A stretch of DNA of 64,000 nucleotides from Voacanga thouarsii (taxonomy: Eukaryota; Streptophyta; Magnoliopsida; Gentianales; Apocynaceae): contig JANUWF010002144.1 in the NCBI GenBank assembly GCA_026120185.1, positions 1,550,001 through 1,614,000 of the forward strand. Reading direction: 5' to 3'. The position numbers and the translations under genes are program-made. Under the pieces are notes generated by a model. It ran no database searches. It was not told the DNA's origin and saw nothing but the letters and a program-made list of their open reading frames with translations. Numbering within the stretch: the stretch's first letter is position 1; each line of letters begins with the position of its first letter. Shown here one piece after another: positions 20,450 through 31,744 of this stretch.

Positions 20450-23253
20450 TCATGAACCATGAAGTACACTGTTAGGGCAATTTTTCCTATTATGCTCAAT
20501 ATGATGACAATTTCTACAACGAGGAGGTGAGTTAGGGTTATGCTCGTCCATCTCATTTCTAATGCGTGACGTCCTCATACGACCACGATGACGGTTCTTG
20601 AATCGATAAACATTTGGAGCCAACGTAAAAGAAGGATTGCGCAAGTAATCCTCGTGTGGAATAAGCCTGAATTGTCCTGAATAAGTCATCTGGTAACATG
20701 CTGTGATGTTTAAGGGTGACACGAGATCCCTTGCATTCAACCCTATTTGTTGGCAAGTTACAAATGCGTGAGAACAATGTATTTTGTATATTTGCCATTT
20801 GCAGCAGCTGCAGGTCCTTGAACCAAGATTAATCTGGTATGAATTATTTCTCTTCTCATGCTCATGAAATGGTGATAAAACACTAAAAATGTCCCGACTT
20901 TGATCATAAGCTTGCACACGGTGGCTTCTCCCCTTCAACTCATTTTTCACAAATTTGGACCATATCCGAGAAGGAAAGTGATATCTACCATGATTAACTT
21001 TCTCTCTGTGGTCATTGAAGCATTTGACTGTTTTTTTGAAAGAAGACTCAACAATCACTTTGATAGGTAGAGCACGTATAGCTTTGATAATACTTTTAAA
21101 TGATTCTGCAGGATTAGTTGTCATATTACCAAACCGATGTCCACTATCATAAGTAAGCATCCACTGCTCATTCGAGATCAAATCTAGCCAAGCCTTCGCT
21201 TGTGAGTTTAGCAAATTTATTTCTTCCATAATCCTCACAAATTTGCGCTCTTTACTTTGAGTCCCAACTGCATACATCAACTTCTTCAACTGATGATTCT
21301 TGAACTTTACGTTGAAGTTGCTCGGGATATGTCTAAGACAAAATCTGTGTATTGCTATTAGCTCTTGCCAGCTGGGTAGTCGATCAACAGCATTATTTAT
21401 CCCGATATGTCTGTTTGATATTAAACAAACTCTTCGATCTTTTAGCATATGCTCTCTGAGTAGGGACAAAAACTAACCCCAACTGTCATTCATTTCTTCA
21501 TCGACGACTGCAAATGCAATGGGCAGTATATGATTATTGGTATCTTGACCCACTGCTGTTAACAGTTTTCCCTTATATATGCCCCTAAGAAATGTCCCGT
21601 CAACGCTGACTATCGATTTCATGTGAAGAAATGCATCAATGCATGGTTTGAATGTCCAAAAAACATATCCAAATGTCCTGGCCCTATTCGATTCGGTAGG
21701 TAAAAAGTACCACGCCACGATGGAACCAAAATTCGCATCCTGTAATGCTAGCATTTATCGCGGTAGCTGGTCGAACGAACTAGGCCAATCTCCATATATC
21801 ATCTCAATAGCAAATCTCCGCGCGTTCCATTTTTTCTATAGGACGAAGTGAAATGCAGTGTATTTTGAATATGACTATTTATCGCGCTGACTTTAATTTC
21901 CGGATTATCATGAATCATCGTCATAATATACTTCACCAGGAATTTTGCGCTCATATTGCGATGGTTCCCGCCCACAGTTTGCACTAGACAAATGTGATCT
22001 CCATTCCAGCGAGATACCTGCCATAAGCCATGACTTTTTTTTTTCTTGCACGGATTCTCCAAGGACAAGGATGCTGCTGAGTTGAATTTTTACACTCGAC
22101 AATCAACAGTGCACTTTTGCTTTTCACTATTCTAAACTCACGTCCAATCCTAATTGACCATGATTGAACAGCTCAAAGTAACTCATTTTTATCCCTAAAC
22201 CACATGCCAACCCTCAAATCATTGTTCAATTCCGACCAAAAATCCATCACACTACTACTTGTTCCAAATCCATCAGTTTCATTTTCTATTTCCTGAGCAT
22301 CATCCAACCTATCAAGGTACACTGCATATGGTGGATTATATAAATGTCCATATTTAATAGGTCTTTTAGGCTCTTGTTGCATTACGAAATGATCGGGAAT
22401 CTGTTCTTCAGCATCGTCACCCCCTCGGGGTCCTCATCCTCATCGGGAGTATCTTCTGCAGTAGACTCATCAATATCAGAGGTAGGACCTAAATCGTCTA
22501 CCGTCGCTTCCGGTGCACCAACCTAATTGCACTCACAAGCAACCCATTCATCAACTGGAGTTACATCTAAGAGTACACTGATTTTCGCAAATGAAAATAG
22601 ATGTGTCGTAGCACTTGGTTGGAAGGGTTGATTATTGACATGAAGTGGAGACGTAACAAAACATGTCGGGGTTGAATATGACTGATTGCTTGTTCCAACA
22701 ACTAGAGTATTTGGAGTAGATGTTATCTGGAGGGATTGGAAAGTGTCAGTCAGAAGCTATCATTGAATATTGAGGTCAATAAGTGTAGGTAGATTAAATT
22801 AAAATTAGGCATGTTCTCATGAGTAGCTGAGTTCAATAATTCAGTGAAAGTCCCAGTGGCATTTGCTTGGCTGTTTTGCTCTTGACTTTCTAATCCGGGT
22901 ACATTCGGTATCTGGATGATCTCATGACTAATATGCAGATTAATTGGTTGTCCATGCACGGTAGATGAATAGTATCACAAACTTTCCATATCTTCATCAT
23001 CCGTTATAAAAGTTGTTGTAGATCTTATTGTCGTACCAATAGCAATATTTTCCCTCATTGTGATTTGTAACTGAACAGTAGCCGTATAAAATTCTCGAAT
23101 TGCACATATTTTATTGACTAAACCGAGGAAATTAACTCGATTTCTAACAACTAATACTTTACGACATGGACCATTAAAAAAATCACCGTATTCTGTACGT
23201 ATAATATCACAGTTCCAATATAACCGTAATCTAATAGGCTGTTCTAATGACAT
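20450..23253 (-). pseudogene. mudrA: MuDR/MULE transposase, broken
   Basis: The start is the ATG at 23253 (MSLEQPIRLRLYW). In order: an N-terminal domain of about 92 codons, a linker (22750-22959), a MuDR DNA-binding-type region with DLRVGMWFRDKNELL then CPWRIRA (about 22390-22000), and the DDE core with first Asp in VSVDGTF (21599-21601). A WRKY/SWIM-like zinc finger (CSCCKWQIYKIHCSH) and a zinc knuckle (CRNCHHIEHNRKNCP) end the protein. Lesions: TGA at 22975, TGA at 22173, a frameshift in the ten-T run 22035-22044, a frameshift near 21830, TAA at 21755 and TAG at 21473 (Trp in SWGWFL). The second catalytic Asp of the ISDRH motif is Asn (21413-21415). It would have cut and joined element ends in the nucleus. 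It is inactive as read. Confidence 0.93.
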
Positions 23254-23339
23254 TGTACCTATATAAAATTAGAAGTATTTGTCTATTAAATAATTAAAGA
23301 AATATAAAAAAAGCTATCATACTATATCGATCATCATTA

Positions 23340-24420
23340 TAAAGAAATATATGCCAAGTATAATTATTTATTTAAATTTATTAAAATAATTAATTAATTA
23401 AAATATTAATAAAAAACGACAAGTATTAATTAATTAAAATATTAACTAAAATAATTAAAAATAATTAAATAAAAAAGTCTAGTATTAATTAAATTAATTA
23501 AGTCTTCATAATTAATTAAATTATCAAAATATTTAAAATATGAAAATATTCAAAATATAACAACATTTTAATTATATATCAATTTGTAAAATATTTAAAA
23601 TAATATAATATTTTAAAAATGTATAAAGTCTAAAAAATATTTAAGTATAATTAATTATCTAAACTTACTAAAATAAATAATTAATTAAAATACCAATTAA
23701 AAATGTCAAGTATTAATTAATTAAAATGTAAAGTATAATTAATTAAAATATTAACCAAAATAATTTTAAATGATTAATTAAAAATATCTCGTATTAATTA
23801 AATTAATTACGTAGTTTTTATTAATTAAATTACCAAAAAAAATTAAAATATGTAAATATTCAAAATATAACAACATTTTAATTATCTATCAATTTATAAA
23901 ATATTTAAAATAATATAATATTTTAAAAAAGTGTAAATTCTAAAAAATATTTAAGTATAATTAATTATCTAAACTTACTAAAATAAATAATTAATTAAAA
24001 TATCAATTAAAAATGTCAAGTATTACTTAATTCAAATGTAAAGTATAATTAATTAAAATATTAGCCAAAATAATTTAAAATAATGAATTAAAAATATCTC
24101 GTATTAATTAAATTAATTACGTAGTTTATAATTAATTAAATTACCAAAAAATATTTAAAATATGTAAATATTCAAAATATAACAACATTTTAATTATCTA
24201 TCAATTTGTAAAATATTTAAAATAATATAATATTTTAAAAAAGGCTAAAGTCTAAAAAAATTAAGTATAATTAATTATCTAAAATTACTAAAATAATTAA
24301 TTAATTAAAATATCAATTAAAATGTAAAATATAATTAATTAAAATATTAACCAAAATAATTAAAAATATCCCGTATTAATTAAATTAAAATATGTAAAGT
24401 ATAATTAATTCATTAGTTTA
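23340..24420. repeat. AT-rich tandem repeat, period about 310 bp, three copies
   Basis: The marker CAAAATATAACAACATTTTA occurs at 23551, 23861 and about 24173. The surrounding TTAATTAAAATAT-rich sequence also recurs in each unit. It lies upstream of the MULE-1 transposase start, inside the element. Confidence 0.88.
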
Positions 24421-24429
24421 CATAATAAA

Positions 24430-25138
24430 CTAATTATGTAAAGAAAGGCTAGTACAAAAAATCAAAGGTATAGAACACCAAAAATCTATCCACAACAATA
24501 ACTATCACCAAAATTTTATTTACTATTCATGTCATATTATGCTATTTCACATAATTGATCATAAGATAATAGAATACAAATCAAAACAACATCTAATAAA
24601 ATTTTTAATTCCACATAAATACAAGAAATAGTGTTATAAATTATTTAACATACTCTCAAATACATACGGTCTATAATTTAACAATAAATTATAATATTTT
24701 ATTCAATTAAATTACAAATAAATATAGAATTGAAATAATTTATTGTTTAAAAAGAAAAACCTGGTATATGTGGAGAACACTGTCAGTAAATATGCGAATA
24801 ATAATTCTGGCAGTAGCTCTCTTTGTCTAGAACAAATTCTGCAGAACACTTTATTCTAAAAATATACTTCTTCCGCAACAAACAAAATAATTTTTTTTGC
24901 CAAATAAATTAAGAAAAAAAATAGAAGAGGAGAATAGCAGTGCAATGAGAAGAAGGCAAGGAGATTTGCAAATAAATATGTTGCGCAATGCAAAGGAGGA
25001 AGAACGCAGAAATTGGAGAAAGAGGAAGAACAAATGCATTGCTTGAAGATTTCGGATGTATTTATGGGCAGTGTGCAAAGAAGTCCCGTGAATATTGGTC
25101 AAAGAATCTCTGACTCCAGCAAAGATTCTGTGCGGAAG
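24430..25138. other. Non-coding part of MULE-1 upstream of the transposase
   Basis: AT-rich up to about 24780, then more mixed sequence leading into the subterminal palindromes. No protein motif is seen. It would hold the transposase promoter if that gene was transcribed. Confidence 0.4.
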
Positions 25139-25343
25139 ACTACGCGACTGGCAGTCGATCAGTCTCTCACTGCATGATAGCTGGTCGCGTGGAGTGAAAC
25201 CTCGTGATTGCCAGTCGTGCGGTCTATCAACACACGACAGTTGGTCGTGCGGTGGGGCAATCGCACGACTGACAGTCGCGTGGTGTGTTACTTTTTTACC
25301 GTCAGCTGACATGGCGACCCAGCTTTTTGACCGGTCAGCTGAC
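25139..25343. repeat. Subterminal palindrome array of MULE-1, period about 30 bp
   Basis: Five imperfect palindromes of the type CACGAC(T/A)GNCAGTCGTG are centred near 25151, 25181, 25210, 25240 and 25270. The first contains the perfect core CGACTGGCAGTCG (25145-25157). Two copies of GTCAGCTGACATGGCGACC-like sequence follow (palindromes at 25301-25310 and 25334-25343). Such arrays next to terminal repeats are candidate transposase-binding sites. Confidence 0.82.
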
Positions 25344-25532
25344 ATGGCGACCATGGGTAGTTTTTTCGTCCGTAGGGTACGGGTTGGAGTAGTTCGCTAT
25401 TTCCAATCGCGATGTAGCAGCACACTTCTCACCCACCTATCGCGAGGAACCCTGGCCACAGGGGTACCCCCTCCACCCGTCCCCCTCGCGGTGCGTTGTT
25501 AGAATTTTGACCCGATTTGGTCAAAAGCCCTT

Positions 25533-25548
25533 CTGTTTCCTTTTGTTA
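25533..25548. repeat. Right flanking direct repeat of MULE-1
   Basis: CTGTTTCCTTTTGTTA, identical to 17142-17157. Confidence 0.8.
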
Positions 25549-25651
25549 TTCAAGGGCCAGGAAGGAACATAGAAAAGACACAAATGTTGCCTTGTGAAAA
25601 GACACCATTACCCCTAATAACGAATAATGAACAGTGCCACACCAATTCGTT

Positions 25652-25688
<37 letters not shown>

Positions 25689-27219
25689 TTGTCTAATAAA
25701 AATATTTTATTTGATCAATTTTCTTTTGTTAGTCAAAGATATTAACGAGAGAACTATGTGTGATAATTGAATGTATCATTTAAATCAAATAAATAAATAA
25801 CTTATTTTACTTCCTTACCCTTTATCAATTAAATAGATTAGCAATAGGATCCCTATGTTAGTTGAACTCATATTTTATATTGTGTAAGGTAAACCCATAT
25901 ATAATGATTAATTGGATATCCATTGAATTTGTTGCATTTAAATAGATATATAATAGTATAAATAGACATCTAAAACTGTACTTGAGAAAAAACTTTTTTT
26001 AATCCAAATTAAAATTTTAATTTAAATAATTTTTATTTAATCATATACTCACAATACATTATATTTTTTTTCTCTCTTATTAATAATTAAGCCTTATATT
26101 TATTTTACATTTAATAATATTTTATTAAATTTTAATAAACTCATCTCAATCCAATTTTTATCTCAAGTATCAATAAACTTAATTTTAATAATCCATATGG
26201 ATAATTTTGGATATCCATTAAATTCTCATCCAAATTGTCAATTTCAAGTTCAGTAGGAAAGGTGCAATTCCCTCCCGCTGCCCCCACCGCCACCCCCCCC
26301 AAAAAAAAAAAAAGCTCTAAATGTAATCAGTACTTTAAACTAAAAGGAGTACTAATATTTTTAATAGCTTCCTTAATTCGTTGTGCAAAAACCTTTTATG
26401 ATTGACGAAACATCACCAAAAGTTGATTTTCATTTTAATATACTTCTCATTTTTTTTTAATTACAAATCAAGTATTCAAACCTAATTGATATCATCATAC
26501 GTTAAAACTCATCCTTCGTTTATTTTTATTTTATTTTATTAGAGTGAAAATAAATTAAATAAAAAATTATATCTTATATTAAATCTATTATTATATTCAT
26601 TACATTTATTTTTTTAACCATTAGAAAGTAAGAAGAAAATGACACAATTATTATTTTTATCTTTACTTTACATTCCAATCTCTCTAAAATTGAAGTGTAA
26701 GATTTGATAATATAAAAAAATGAATTATACCTCTCAAATTACTTTTTTCACCTAACTTACTTCATACGAAACATAATTTTTTTGTCATTTCAACCAAACA
26801 TAGTATTGATTATTGTTACCACAAACAACTTCCATTTCGAAGCAATTTGAAATGTCATATCATCAAATAAGCACCTTTACATGTGAGATTTTGGAATTTC
26901 GAGGCATTAACTAAAATTTGTATAGTATTTAATATATTAATAATAATTTTATATATCGTACTATTTTTTAATACACTAATATCTTCAGAGTCATATATTT
27001 AGATCTCATTTCTAAATACATCAAATATTATGATGATACACCAATTAATATACAGTCCTCTACTTTAATATATGCTTAGTTATTTTTTGTACCACCTCTA
27101 CTTTAATGTAATTGGAGAAGCCTAAATCGGAAGTGGTGAGCCTCTCTAACATTTTAGTTGACTAATGATGACTGGCTAACCAACCAAACACGCAACAAAA
27201 GGAAGTGACACCGACGAAT
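25549..27219. other. AT-rich spacer
   Basis: No gene is seen. It contains a (CT)n(AT)n tract at 25652-25688. A dispersed repeat at about 26010-26170 is also found near 42120-42250 and 49605-50035; it provides an empty-site comparison for the MITE at 49714. A poly-C/poly-A stretch lies near 26280-26313. Confidence 0.5.
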
Positions 27220-27957
27220 TAAATATATCAGTCACTCTTAAATTTTTATAAATTTTTATTTTCATTCTTGAATTTTAAAATGTATAATTTTAACCCTCGA
27301 ACTTTTACAATACTTAAAAAATAGCCCTTTCAACAATAAAAACTCAAGTACCATACAAAATCACCAGATTTTAGCTCTCATTCTCTCATTTTTTATTTCT
27401 AAAATATTATTCTTCAACTTTAATCTCGCTATTTTCTTTTCGAATTTCTTCATTTATCAACAACAATTTTAAGATTTAACTTCAAGCCTTTTATACGACT
27501 CAATAATCTTGAGATTGCTTTTTCGCACTTTTTCGAATCTAATCATACAATAAAAATAACATATTTTACCCTTTAATAAACAAAATTAAAACATAAAGAT
27601 GAAGAAGAAAAAAATCGATTCAGTTTTTTACGAATAGTAATTTTCTTGGTATCTCTACAAAAAGTGAGAGACGCACAACTCGCAGTAGTCTTTTCCTATC
27701 ATATATAGAAGTTGTTTTGTAAGAATTAGAAGGATGATACCATATTGTGAGAGTTGAGTGAATGAAAATACCTAAAAAATAGGTTATGTGAAAGTCATGG
27801 GATGAATTTCCATAAGTACTTAATAGTTTTAATTGATGGAAGAGCTATTTTTTAGATATTTTAAAAATTTGAGGGCTAAAATCATATATTTTAAAATTCG
27901 ATGGTGAAAATCAAAATTTATGAAAGTTTAAGGGTTGCTAGCATATTTTGCCCTTCT
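27220..27957. mobile_element. Foldback element FB-A, copy 1
   Basis: The two ends are inverted copies of each other. The left arm has TTGAATTTTAAAATGTATAA then CAATAATAAAAACT-like words. The right arm carries their complements and ends CTTTAAGGGTTGCTAGCATATTTTGCCCTT-like sequence (27935-27957). The middle holds AATAATCTTGAGATT. A diverged second copy lies at 35285. No protein is encoded. Confidence 0.75.
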
Positions 27958-27974
27958 ATTTATGCCATGAAGTT

Positions 27975-28617
27975 AGAAGGGTGGGACAATTAAATATCTA
28001 ATATTTAAATTTAGACAATTAAGTATCCACTTAACGAATTTTGTTAGTAACTCAAAGAAAATTAATGAAAAATTTTTACAAGTTCATGTAGTAACGTTAA
28101 TTTTTTTACTATTAACACATTTATTTGTCAAAATCCTTAAAAATCCTTAAAATCTTACTTTATTACCAACTATCACACTCTCCCTCTTCTCTGTCAGTGT
28201 CTTCTTCTTCTCTTTTTTCTTTGTCTTTCACCTCGTCCTTCTTCCTTCTCTCAATTCGTACAATTATTCTTTTGGGAAAAAAAAATTGATTTGATTTTTT
28301 GAATGATTTTTCTTTTCTTTTTTTTTTTTTTTTGCAAAAAGAATGATTGAACGGATTGAAAAAAGGAAGAGAAAGAGGTGAAAGACAAAGAAAAAAGAGA
28401 AGAAGAAGAGAAAGTATGGTAGTTGGTAAGAAAGTAAAATCTTTAGAATATTTAGAGATTTTGACAAATAAATATGTCAATAGTAAAAAAATTAACATTA
28501 ATATATGAGTTTACAAAATTTTTCTATCACTTTTTTATTAATTATCAATAAAATTTATTATGTGAATATTTAATTATCTAAATTTAAATATCGAACACTT
28601 AATTATCTCACACCTTT
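27975..28617. mobile_element. Foldback/MITE with long inverted arms, about 640 bp
   Basis: The outer sequence AGGGTGGGACAATTAA at the left matches the complement of the right end (AATTATCTCACACCT). Matching continues through ATATTTAAATTTAG, TTTTGACAAATAAAT and the CTTCTTCTTCTC / GAGAAGAAGAAG tracts to the centre near 28310. Long open frames here are low-complexity by-products of the CT-rich arms. Confidence 0.75.
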
Positions 28618-29335
28618 AACTTTACAGGATGGATGGAAAGTTTCTTCTATGTCAGAATCTCTATCAAAACGTTGCTTTGCTACATCATAAGTTTCACATT
28701 CAAATGTATTTTCACCTTTTTTTTTTAATAACTATATTAGCATAAAATTTCTTAAGGAAAAATCTTCATAATATAATTTCCTTGAAAAGTTTTACGAAAT
28801 AGGATGACTAAAGCTCTAATTTCAACACCAATTTGTCAAATTTTCAAACAATACTTAAAGACAATTGATTACTGGATAATAACCCAATTTATTAAAAATA
28901 CTTCTCATAAATTATGAATTTAATTCACATATCCTCTTTTATTTATAATTTAAAAAAAGAATATAAAGCAGTATGGATCCTCTTATGAAATGGAACAAGC
29001 GTCTTGAACTTAAAATGCCCACCCATAAAACATCTATATAGAACCCCCACCCCCACCCTCAAAAAAAAAAAGAGGAAAACCTGTTTATAAAGAAAATGGG
29101 CCCAGAGAAAAATAAATGAATAAAAAATGCTGAGACCGAATGATTGTTTCTAGTGCCATACTGGAGCAACTCAATTCATATTAGGCTTTATATGGGCTTC
29201 TTACTGAAGCCCAATATACTTATTGACCTGGAACGCTGAAAAACTTTCTCCGGTCCCAAGGGAGAGAAAGTGGGCTCAAGTGAAGGCGTGAGAAAGATTG
29301 GAGGTTTTGGAACTATGGTTGCCTACTGTTAACAT
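28618..29335. other. Spacer without a supported gene
   Basis: AT-rich, with homopolymer A and C tracts near 29045-29070. I see no coding motif and no clear repeat. Confidence 0.4.
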
Positions 29336-29791
29336 TAGGGGTGTATTCGAATCGAATCAAATTGAGTTTTAAAATAATTGAGTCGAATTTTATTATTTTT
29401 ATATCGGACTTGAATTCGATTCGAATGTCAAATCTTGATTCAAGCTCGATTTGTTTGAAATATTTTAAAGCTCGATTTCGATTCGAAGTTCAATTATAAT
29501 AAATTCGAAAGTTTGAATTTGAGTTCAAACTGGAACTCGAATTTAAATAAATAATTTATAATATAATATATTATAAATTATATATATTATATATTAATTA
29601 ACTAATTAATCGAATATGTTCGCAGCCTTCGAACTTAATATTTCAATATTTAAATTCAACTTGTTTAAAATTCAAATCTAAATATAAGGTGTATATTCGA
29701 GCTCGAACTCGATATTTTCAAATCTGAGCCGAGCTCATATCGAGTCGAACCTAAACATGTTTAATAAAATATTGATTCGTTTATATCCCTA
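29336..29791. mobile_element. hAT-type MITE, 456 bp
   Basis: Begins TAGGGGTGTATTCGAATCGA and ends GATTCGTTTATATCCCTA, a TAGGG-type hAT inverted terminus. Inside are many TTCGAA/CTCGAA words in both directions. The 8-bp flanks GTTAACAT and GCTAGCAG match at five of eight positions, fitting an old insertion. Confidence 0.65.
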
Positions 29792-30662
29792 GCTAGCAGT
29801 GTCGAATTGTTAAATTGATCTAATATGTTTATTAGTGAATATGAGAGTTTAAATATTGTGTAACAAGAAAATATATTGATCACAAACAATGGCACGTTTC
29901 TATATATATGTAAAGAAGGTGTGCCAAAGTTGCGGATAAAATATCTGGTGGGATAGAATGATACTATATAGTAATATTGGTTGAATGTAAATTAGTAGAA
30001 GTAAGTAAATGAGTCAGGCTATTTCCTATTCGAAGTACAAAGGAAACCTCGGGTGTTTCTTGTAATATGTCTCGAAGCCAAGGAATGAATGAATCAATAC
30101 TTTTGAGATCATCCTTCTTTGATAGAAACTTGTTTGCAAAAGGTGAAACCCTCGTCCACAGAGCCCCTATATCTGATTCCAGAGATATGGAAAAATAATC
30201 ATGATAACTTAGTGATTCTTAAGTAGGAGGTGATCGGTATCCACAAAGACTTTTACCGATATCCACAAAGACCCCCACAAGAAGGTAAAAATCCCATACT
30301 GCAACTGTCGAGAATCAAATCTTGTATTTTATTTACAAATTTGTTACCTAAAAAACAACTGAGTAGGGGCCGATAGAAACTTGTTAATAAGGACTTGACA
30401 ATCATTTGTCATAATGATTTTAGTAAAACTACGTTCCAAATAGAATTTATCTCTTTAATAAAGGTTATCAGTTCAACATGACAGCAGTTGCCTTAAATAT
30501 ACCATGTGCCAGAAAACTGAGCCATTGTCATTTTGTACAATGGCTTCTCATAGGTGCATCTTCTTGGACCCAAGTTACATCAACATTGCATTTTTTTGTC
30601 TCCTTGGCAATGGTAGGCCCCATCTATTATCCTCTCTTGGAGATTCCAACCTTGTATTGCTT
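29792..30662. other. Spacer without an intact gene
   Basis: Less AT-biased than its surroundings, with short frames that show no recognised motif. It could be decayed retrotransposon sequence. Confidence 0.35.
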
Positions 30663-30671
30663 TGAACTCGA
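30663..30671. repeat. Left 9-bp target-site duplication of MULE-2
   Basis: TGAACTCGA; the partner at 35230-35238 reads TAAACTCGA (8 of 9 identical). Confidence 0.9.
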
Positions 30672-30753
30672 GGGGTTTTTGACCGATTTTAGTCAAAATC
30701 CGAATCAAAAACTAAATGGGGGTGGAATTGGCCGGGTGGACTGACAAGGGGTA

Positions 30754-30776
30754 CCTCGTATTCACGGAATGCGAGG
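30754..30776. repeat. Left subterminal palindrome of MULE-2
   Basis: CCTCGTATTCAC then GGAATGCGAGG form an imperfect inverted repeat, matching the CTCGCATTCGGTGAATGTGAG motif in the right end (about 35103-35123). Confidence 0.75.
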
Positions 30777-30940
30777 TTTCCCAGGATCTCAGATTCCCTA
30801 AATACGAGATATCCAGCCCCTTCTTCGGTTGTCTTTTTCCTCTTTTTGTTTACGGGACGGCATGCATGCAGAATGTCATGCAGTAAGAATGCTCTTTTTC
30901 AGTGATTCTTCATGGGTGTGAAGAAAATCAACATACCAAG

Positions 30941-30975
<35 letters not shown>

Positions 30976-31744
30976 ATATGCTCTTCGCGAGAAGAACAGC
31001 CTACCACCTCCATCCATCTTCCCACTTTCTGCAGAAAAATTTTTTCACCCCCATCTCTCACTTTTCCCTTCTCCCGTTAGCTGCCGCCAATCATCTGAAC
31101 CAATTGTGCTACCGCTGGAAGAAGTCACTGCCGACGTCAGAAGAAGCCATTGCAGCCACCGGTGTTTGAGGTGAAGAAACGCCACTGCCTCCATTTGCCT
31201 CCATCTTCATCTTCTCTAGATGTTTATATCTTCATCTTCATCTCTCTCCCTCTGCCCTTTGCTTTTGTTTTGTTTTTTACGTTTCGGCTTTGTGGCTTTA
31301 TGCTGCCTATTTATTTTTATTATACATTGTTTAATACGTTTCGGCTTTATTGCTTTATGCTGCCTACATTTCGGCGTTGTTGCTTTGCTTTGTTTTATTT
31401 TTATCTTCATCTGAACCAATTGTTTAGTTAGTTATTTTTGCTTTGTTTATTTATTCATTTATGTATTTATTTATTTTTACTAAAATTATTATTTATTACT
31501 TACTATTATAAATATTTATTAATAACATATTTATTGATCGATTTTGTTAAAGCTATTATTCATTATTAACATTATATATTATTACTATCATTTATTATTA
31601 TTTAATTCCATTATTATTGTCTTATTAAAGTAAATGTTAATATGTTTGTGCTGATTAATTTGATATTGGTTCATATAATACTTCGAGATCGTGACATACT
31701 TTAATTTTTTAATAGAAAATTCCTACTCAATAGATCTAGACGCA

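Larger units (their letters stand above)
17158..25532 (-). mobile_element. MULE-1: Mutator-like element carrying transposase and PMD genes
   Basis: Terminal inverted repeats are visible: GCTTTTGACCAAATCGGG at 17171-17188 and its complement at 25511-25528. Diverged similarity continues for about 80-90 bp inward (GGACGGGTGG on both sides). Identical 16-bp direct repeats flank the element. Inside are a MuDR-type transposase pseudogene (20450-23253), a plant mobile domain pseudogene (17978-20216), a 310-bp AT-rich tandem repeat behind the transposase start, and palindromic subterminal motifs at both ends. The left flank and right flank join into one plausible sequence if the element is removed. 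Coding lesions show it is not autonomous now. Confidence 0.92.

Noticed and set aside
28163..28498. Open frames rich in Phe, Leu and Lys
   Set aside because: Produced by CT- and GA-rich arms of a foldback element.
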